Below, piece by piece: positions 59,357 to 64,000 of a DNA stretch of 64,000 bases. How positions within the stretch are numbered: the stretch's first letter is position 1; each line of letters opens with the position of its first letter. Origin of the DNA: Siderastrea radians (lineage: Eukaryota > Cnidaria > Anthozoa > Scleractinia > Rhizangiidae); contig OZ024897.1 of the NCBI GenBank assembly GCA_964017195.1, forward strand, positions 7,763,951-7,827,950, read 5' to 3'. Under the pieces are notes generated by a model. That model made no database searches, was not told the origin of the DNA, and was given only the letters and a program-made list of their open reading frames with translations. A program made the translations under genes and the position numbers.

Positions 59357-59948
59357 GTACGTTCCAGCAACAAAGGCAATAATGTTGTTAAATCTGAGTC
59401 TTTGGACGAAATCTTAAAGTGTAACCATGAAAGTTATTGACAGTATTTTTCTGTGGCTCTGTTTATTATGTTGTACAAGGTGGGCTTAACGTTTGAGTCT
59501 GTGATTGAAATCCTTCAGTTCGACCACTTACATGAAAGTTCTTCTGCAGTACTTTCCTGTGGTGCTGTTTATTATCCTGTACAAGGTGGCCCTTATGTCT
59601 GAGTTGGTAAAATAAACCCTTCAGTGTGAGTGTGTAACCAAATAAAAGCTGTCTAACAGAAAACAGGGTGGTAACGAGGTATGTGGGATCAGGGATCAAT
59701 GGGGTGGGATCTGGGATCACAGACCATGGGATCGGGATCAGCAGTTTTTTTTAGGGGCCAGGGATCAGCCTGTACCATATTTGTTGGATCGGGGACGCAA
59801 ATTGGCTTTTGGAATCAAGGATCAGAAATTTGCGTACAAAAATGGGATCAGCGATGAAAAAACATACCTCGTACCACAGTGAGAAAAGTTAAGCCCTCAA
59901 AGTTAATTCTTTACTTAGTGTCGTTTCCTGTTTTTTTTTCTTCTACAG
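59357..59948. repeat. NOS intron with antisense satellite units and a G-rich repeat
   Basis: Antisense 106-bp satellite units lie at about 59400-59660 (TTTATTATCCTGTACAAGGT). At 59685-59850 is a short-period repeat built on GGGATCA. Confidence 0.7.
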
Positions 59949-60050
59949 CCCGTTGCGAAACGTATGGGGCTGGACACGAAGAGTTACTCTTCTCTCTGGA
60001 AGGACTTTGCCATGGTGGAAATAAATCTGGCGGTGCTATTCAGCTTCCAG
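59949..60050 (+). CDS. NOS: nitric oxide synthase, oxygenase exon
   Basis: Acceptor TTCTTCTACAG, donor TTCCAG|GTTTGA. 34 codons: [19 protein letters not shown] and [12 protein letters not shown], matching the conserved helix before the pterin site. Confidence 0.9.
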
Positions 60051-60192
60051 GTTTGAAACTCGTACACTCTTGCTGTGTGTGCTTTTAGTCCTCTGCCGCT
60101 ATCAGTTTCAACTCCTCCCGCCTACCTACCCATCTTCATCAGATCTGAGGCAGGTGTTTGAGCACACCCACCATGATTAAATTAATGTAGTT

Positions 60193-60387
60193 TAAAGCGG
60201 CCTTCACACGTCAAACTAATGTTGGCCAACTCGTGTTGGCAAACCCAAATTGACACAAGAGAATAGAGAATAGTTGTGTTTGTCGCCAACAGTTTGCCAA
60301 CATGTTGTTGTGTCGTTCGCACACACCAATTTGAGTTTGCCAACATGAGTTGGCCAACATTAGTTTGAAGCGTGAAGGTCGCTTAAG
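60193..60387. mobile_element. MITE with paired ends
   Basis: Ends AAGCGGCCTTCACACGTCAAA and, complementary, TTTGAAGCGTGAAGGTCGCTT. Inner inverted segments ACTAATGTTGGCCAACTC / GAGTTGGCCAACATTAGT and a repeated TTGGCAAAC theme. No coding capacity. Confidence 0.7.
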
Positions 60388-60857
60388 ACCCTGAAAGTTC
60401 GTCCGCCCGGAGACTCGAATCTGCGATTTCACTACTTACCAAACACAGCTATACAGGCGGCATTTACTGCTGAGTGAGTGAAAACCACAAGGACAAAAAA
60501 ACTGCGATTTTAGACGTTAGTTGAAAATTGCAGGTTATAAATTGAACTGGCGCTACGTTCCTGTCAGAGAGGTTTGACAATGTAATAGCTTTTTTTTCAA
60601 TATTATTATTTGCCATCCATTTTGAAGTTGTTTCACTACAAACCTGAAGTACTTCCACCACAAATTTGACTGATAACTGAAAAGCTTTTATACCACCAAT
60701 TTGCCGTTAAATCGAAAGTTGTATGAATGATAAAAGTTCAAATATCCTGGGCCCTGTTTCGTGAGAACAGACCTTTTAAAATATCCAAACGGGGCTCACT
60801 AAGTCCTTATTCGTCAATTTCTAGAAAAAACTGAGAATATTCTGTTTTGTTTTTCAG

Positions 60858-60926
60858 GAGGCTGGAGTGACCATTGCCGATCACCACAGTACTTCGGAGT
60901 CTTTCTTGAAACACATGCAAAATGAG
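60858..60926 (+). CDS. NOS: nitric oxide synthase, oxygenase exon
   Basis: Acceptor TGTTTTTCAG, donor AATGAG|GTCAGT. 23 codons with EAGVTIADHHSTSESFLKH, the NOS signature near the pterin site and dimer interface. Confidence 0.92.
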
Positions 60927-61905
60927 GTCAGTGATCAGGCTCTTAAGCATTTTACCCAATGTGATTGCGTCATTTCCGCATAGTAGAGACCTTAAGTAAC
61001 AGAAACTTTAACGTCCTAATCGTTTTAGTCGGCAAGTAGAATTCTTAATTGGTGCAACTTTGCTCCTCACCACGATCAAGTTGTCGTCTGTGGCTTTACC
61101 TGATGACGACAAGACTACCAAAAGGGAAACAGAAAAAAAAAAAACTTACTATCGGGTGACACAGCTAGTTAACGGTAATACCTGTAATCTAGTGTGTATA
61201 GTGTTGCCCTATATAAACAGTACAAATACTGCAACCAAGTATTTTAAATAAAACATAAGAAGGTTAAGAATGCCAACTGGCAGGAGGCAGACCAGTTAGC
61301 TATACAAGCGCAACATAGGGCTTCCCGGTAAACGCCCGTTACGTACGGGATGCCAAAAGTTGCGTAGTTACCTAAAACATATTCAGAAGGCTTTGGCCTA
61401 CTAATTTGTTAAATTAAGCATTACATAAAAACAGTCTTCTTGTTCACTAAAACTGGCAACACCAAAGGAAAATGATGCCTTGGAGCGATCAAACTTACCT
61501 GTGTTTGATGTTTAAAGTGCGAAAAATGCCCGGCTGAGGTTTATTCGCAAAGTAGATAACTCCCTTTAGTTTTCTTGGAAAGTAGGCTTCCAGTTCCAAT
61601 GGGTAGTCGAGGACTATTATAAATGTTCCGTTTCGTAAAAGTATCTGTACCTTTAATATTCAACGATAAAATACAAACAGCCTTCAAATGATATTGGAAA
61701 CTTCCTCAGGCTTTTTCTTTCAATTCCTTGTTGTGTGCCCCTGAAGAGTACAAAAGTACCAATTTGACACATTGAATCAATTTTTTACTTGATAAAAATT
61801 GTAATTAAAATCGGTAACTTCTTCTTAAGCCACTCAATAGAAAAGGAAATTTTCTAGCTACTTCAAAGCTCTTTTTCAGTGCTTTATTTTATCCTAACTT
61901 CACAG
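60927..61905. other. NOS intron
   Basis: AT-rich non-coding sequence with no recognised repeat or exon. Confidence 0.5.
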
Positions 61906-61989
61906 GTAAAACTCCGCGGTGGATGTCCTGGAGACTGGGTCTGGATAGTGCCTCCCATGTCAGGCAGCGCCACAGGCGTTTTTCATCAG
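61906..61989 (+). CDS. NOS: nitric oxide synthase, oxygenase exon
   Basis: Acceptor AACTTCACAG, donor CATCAG|GTACAT. 28 codons: [20 protein letters not shown] and GVFHQ, a hallmark of the NOS pterin/dimer region. Confidence 0.93.
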
Positions 61990-63368
61990 GTACATTTATT
62001 TAGGTCATGTTCACGCTATACTGGATCGATTATTGTATCTGCACATGTGAACAGAAACGGCAAAAAGCGGCACATGGTTGCTCACTCTACTGAATACGTT
62101 TGTTGCCTCAGCAAATGCCAGCGGAGGTCGGACACGGCCCGCAAGGTATCACGGGGAAAATTGTCCTTTTGGGCGGCTTTCAGTTCAGTTGCAACGAACC
62201 TTAAAAGTGTGCGGACCTCGATTAACTGAAGATTTTCGTTACATGAAGCACTGAATGGGCCTAGATCGAAGTTTAACAGCCGCCATATTGGACAAGCTCG
62301 CGAGGAAGTCTAAGAATGACGAAGTCTACGAAGATAATTTAAAGCAGTATACAGTAAAAGTAAAAACCCACCTTTCATTTAAACTCCCCCATTGAGAAAA
62401 AAACGAGCTACATCTTGCAGAAAAGTGCACTCAAAACCATAAAATATTGCGTGAAGAAATTTTCTTAAAAAAGACTAACGAATGACTCACTAACGACAGT
62501 GTTCTGATTGGTTGATCAAGGCTACCAGAATGCCTTTCGAACTGTGTCCAACCTCCTCTGAGCAAATCCGTAGAAAACTTTGTGTGGCATGCCGATCCAG
62601 TTTCCTGTTCACAATACTCTTGGAGCGCACGAAAATCTATTTGGTTAAAGACAAAAGCGGGACATGTACAGCGGCGTTCCGGTACAAAAATCCTTCTCAA
62701 GTCACCTTTTTATGCGCGAGCAAAAGGGCAATACAGTAGTTTTACGGTATCGGTTTTTTTTTTTGGGGGGGGGGGGAGGGTCAAACACTATCCAGTATAG
62801 TGTGAGCATAGCTTGGATCATCTTCAATCATCTTCACCTTCAATCATCTATTGTATTTTACTCTGGCGTTATAAATGATCTTTTTGGACATTTTAGAAAG
62901 CAAAGAAGTTCAATTCAGTGAGTTGATACCTGTTCTCGTGTCTCTTGTCAATTTTAATCTTCACCATCCTCGGAAATGTCATAAATCCGTAGCCGCTGCC
63001 ATTCTCTACAGTAGCTATATAAGTAAATTATATAACCATTTTTCATTTGTTTCTTATTTCGCCCTATATTCTCTGGTGTCTGTTTTTACACGTTGTGTTC
63101 CTGACAAAATGCGTGACTGGACGGCTTGATTTCCGTTTGTTGTTGTTTTATCGCTTCTGTTCTTATTCCAATTGACTTAAAACGTGTCCGATCTCTTACT
63201 CGGATATTCGCTCTCTTTGGGCTTTATTTTTCGACCAGACAATTATAGGAAACACCACATAATGTGCTTTTCTTACAATTACAATCACAAAAAGGTAGAC
63301 TCTAATCAAAACAAGAACTGTACTAAACCTACTAACAAGGATCTAAGGATTATTTTTTGTCTTCACAG
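61990..63368. other. NOS intron
   Basis: 1.4 kb, non-coding; a T/G homopolymer run at 62752-62778 and AT-rich sequence, nothing else recognised. Confidence 0.5.
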
Positions 63369-63410
63369 GAAATGCTTAATTATAGTTTAAAGCCAAGCTA
63401 TGAATACCAG
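63369..63410 (+). CDS. NOS: nitric oxide synthase, small exon at the end of the oxygenase domain
   Basis: 14 codons (EMLNYSLKPSYEYQ) between TCTTCACAG and CCAG|GTATGT, matching the conserved end of the oxygenase domain before the calmodulin-binding helix. Confidence 0.88.
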
Positions 63411-63646
63411 GTATGTTTCTCCTTGGTTTCTCCATAAAAGGGTTAGAACAAATGAAGGAAAGCAGAACTTGGTGCAGGGGCATGCGCCATTCGCTCCTCA
63501 TACCCCTAAATCCTAGAAAGAACCCTCACTCATGTGGTTTTTGTTTAGGTTATCGTGGTTCGGAAGACAGACATCACAAAAAAATGAGAAGAGCTGGCGT
63601 ATGTGAATTCCACTAGCTAACCGTTGCGTCTCTTTGTTTTATGTAG

Positions 63647-63732
63647 GACGATCCCTGGAAACATCATAAATTTAAAAAAGACGACTCTGGCAGTGCTGCG
63701 AAAAAGAAAGCTTCATTCAAGGAAGTAGCTAA
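63647..63732 (+). CDS. NOS: nitric oxide synthase, start of calmodulin-binding region
   Basis: Acceptor TTTTATGTAG, donor CTAA|GTGAGT. It encodes DDPWKHHKFKK and a Lys-rich stretch ending KKASFKEVAK, which matches the beginning of the calmodulin-binding segment of NOS. Ends in phase 2; the reductase domain would follow beyond the window. Confidence 0.8.
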
Positions 63733-64000
63733 GTGAGTTTTTAAGTGTCAGTGCCCTGCGTATAAAGCTTGAGTTCTGATTGGGATTCGGGAGGCCTTCT
63801 AAATCTTAACATGCGAAACCTCTTGTTCCTTAGCAACCTGCGAGAAATACTTCTGCCGCGTGATGAATTTTGTCAGGTTTACTAGGTCATAGTTTAGCGC
63901 GATTCCAAGAAAACTTGTGTAGCTGTTGTCGATGGGAAAAGCAACGCTTACAGCAACAGGGTGGTTATTTTTCATGTACGGGTAAAAAGGGATAGTTTAG

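Overview
The window looks like nuclear DNA of a cnidarian, most likely an anthozoan (coral or sea anemone). It is AT-rich, full of introns, microsatellites, foldback elements and tRNA-derived repeats, and holds one recognisable host gene. That gene is a plus-strand nitric oxide synthase (NOS) with an N-terminal PDZ domain. Thirteen coding exons between 28790 and 63732 cover the PDZ domain, a charged linker, the whole oxygenase (heme) domain and the start of the calmodulin-binding region. The reductase half must lie beyond 64000. The species assignment is inference.

1-28789 is repeat-rich DNA upstream of NOS with no convincing gene. It contains a 106-bp satellite family (also in NOS introns, in both orientations), tRNA-like SINE copies, several foldback/MITE elements (one with a clear 6-bp target duplication), and weak single-exon candidates at 81-176 (minus) and 9200-9327 (plus).

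34576-55980 is a complete, apparently recent Maverick/Polinton (adintovirus-like) element of 21,405 bp, inserted in the NOS intron between the exons ending at 34080 and starting at 57281. It has 511-bp terminal inverted repeats with no indel between them, AGT...ACT termini and a 6-bp target duplication, CGTGAC. The repeat it hit has an uninterrupted relative at 30595-30960, which serves as an empty site. Left to right it carries: a 70-aa ORF sharing a motif with the polymerase N-terminus; an unknown 174-aa protein; a minus-strand SLOG (DprA/LOG-like) protein whose motif order suggests circular permutation; a GRF-zinc-finger protein; a 123-aa unknown; an integrase with chromodomain; two tandem paralogous virion-type proteins (the second frameshifted); small basic proteins; a major capsid protein; an adenain-like protease; a tRNA-like Pol III unit; a packaging ATPase; a Gly-rich protein; a 2-TM (SLATT-like) protein; a run of overlapping small late genes ending in a phospholipase A2-like protein; two overlapping minus-strand genes (one repeat-rich, probably DNA-binding); and a 1390-aa protein-primed type DNA polymerase B.

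The set amounts to a replication, integration and virion programme: polymerase and integrase for copying and insertion, capsid protein, ATPase and protease for assembly, and basic core-like proteins carrying probable protease sites. The most unusual cargo is the permuted SLOG protein, the SLATT-like 2-TM protein and the class-II tRNA-like transcription unit with A box, B box and T9 terminator between the protease and ATPase genes.
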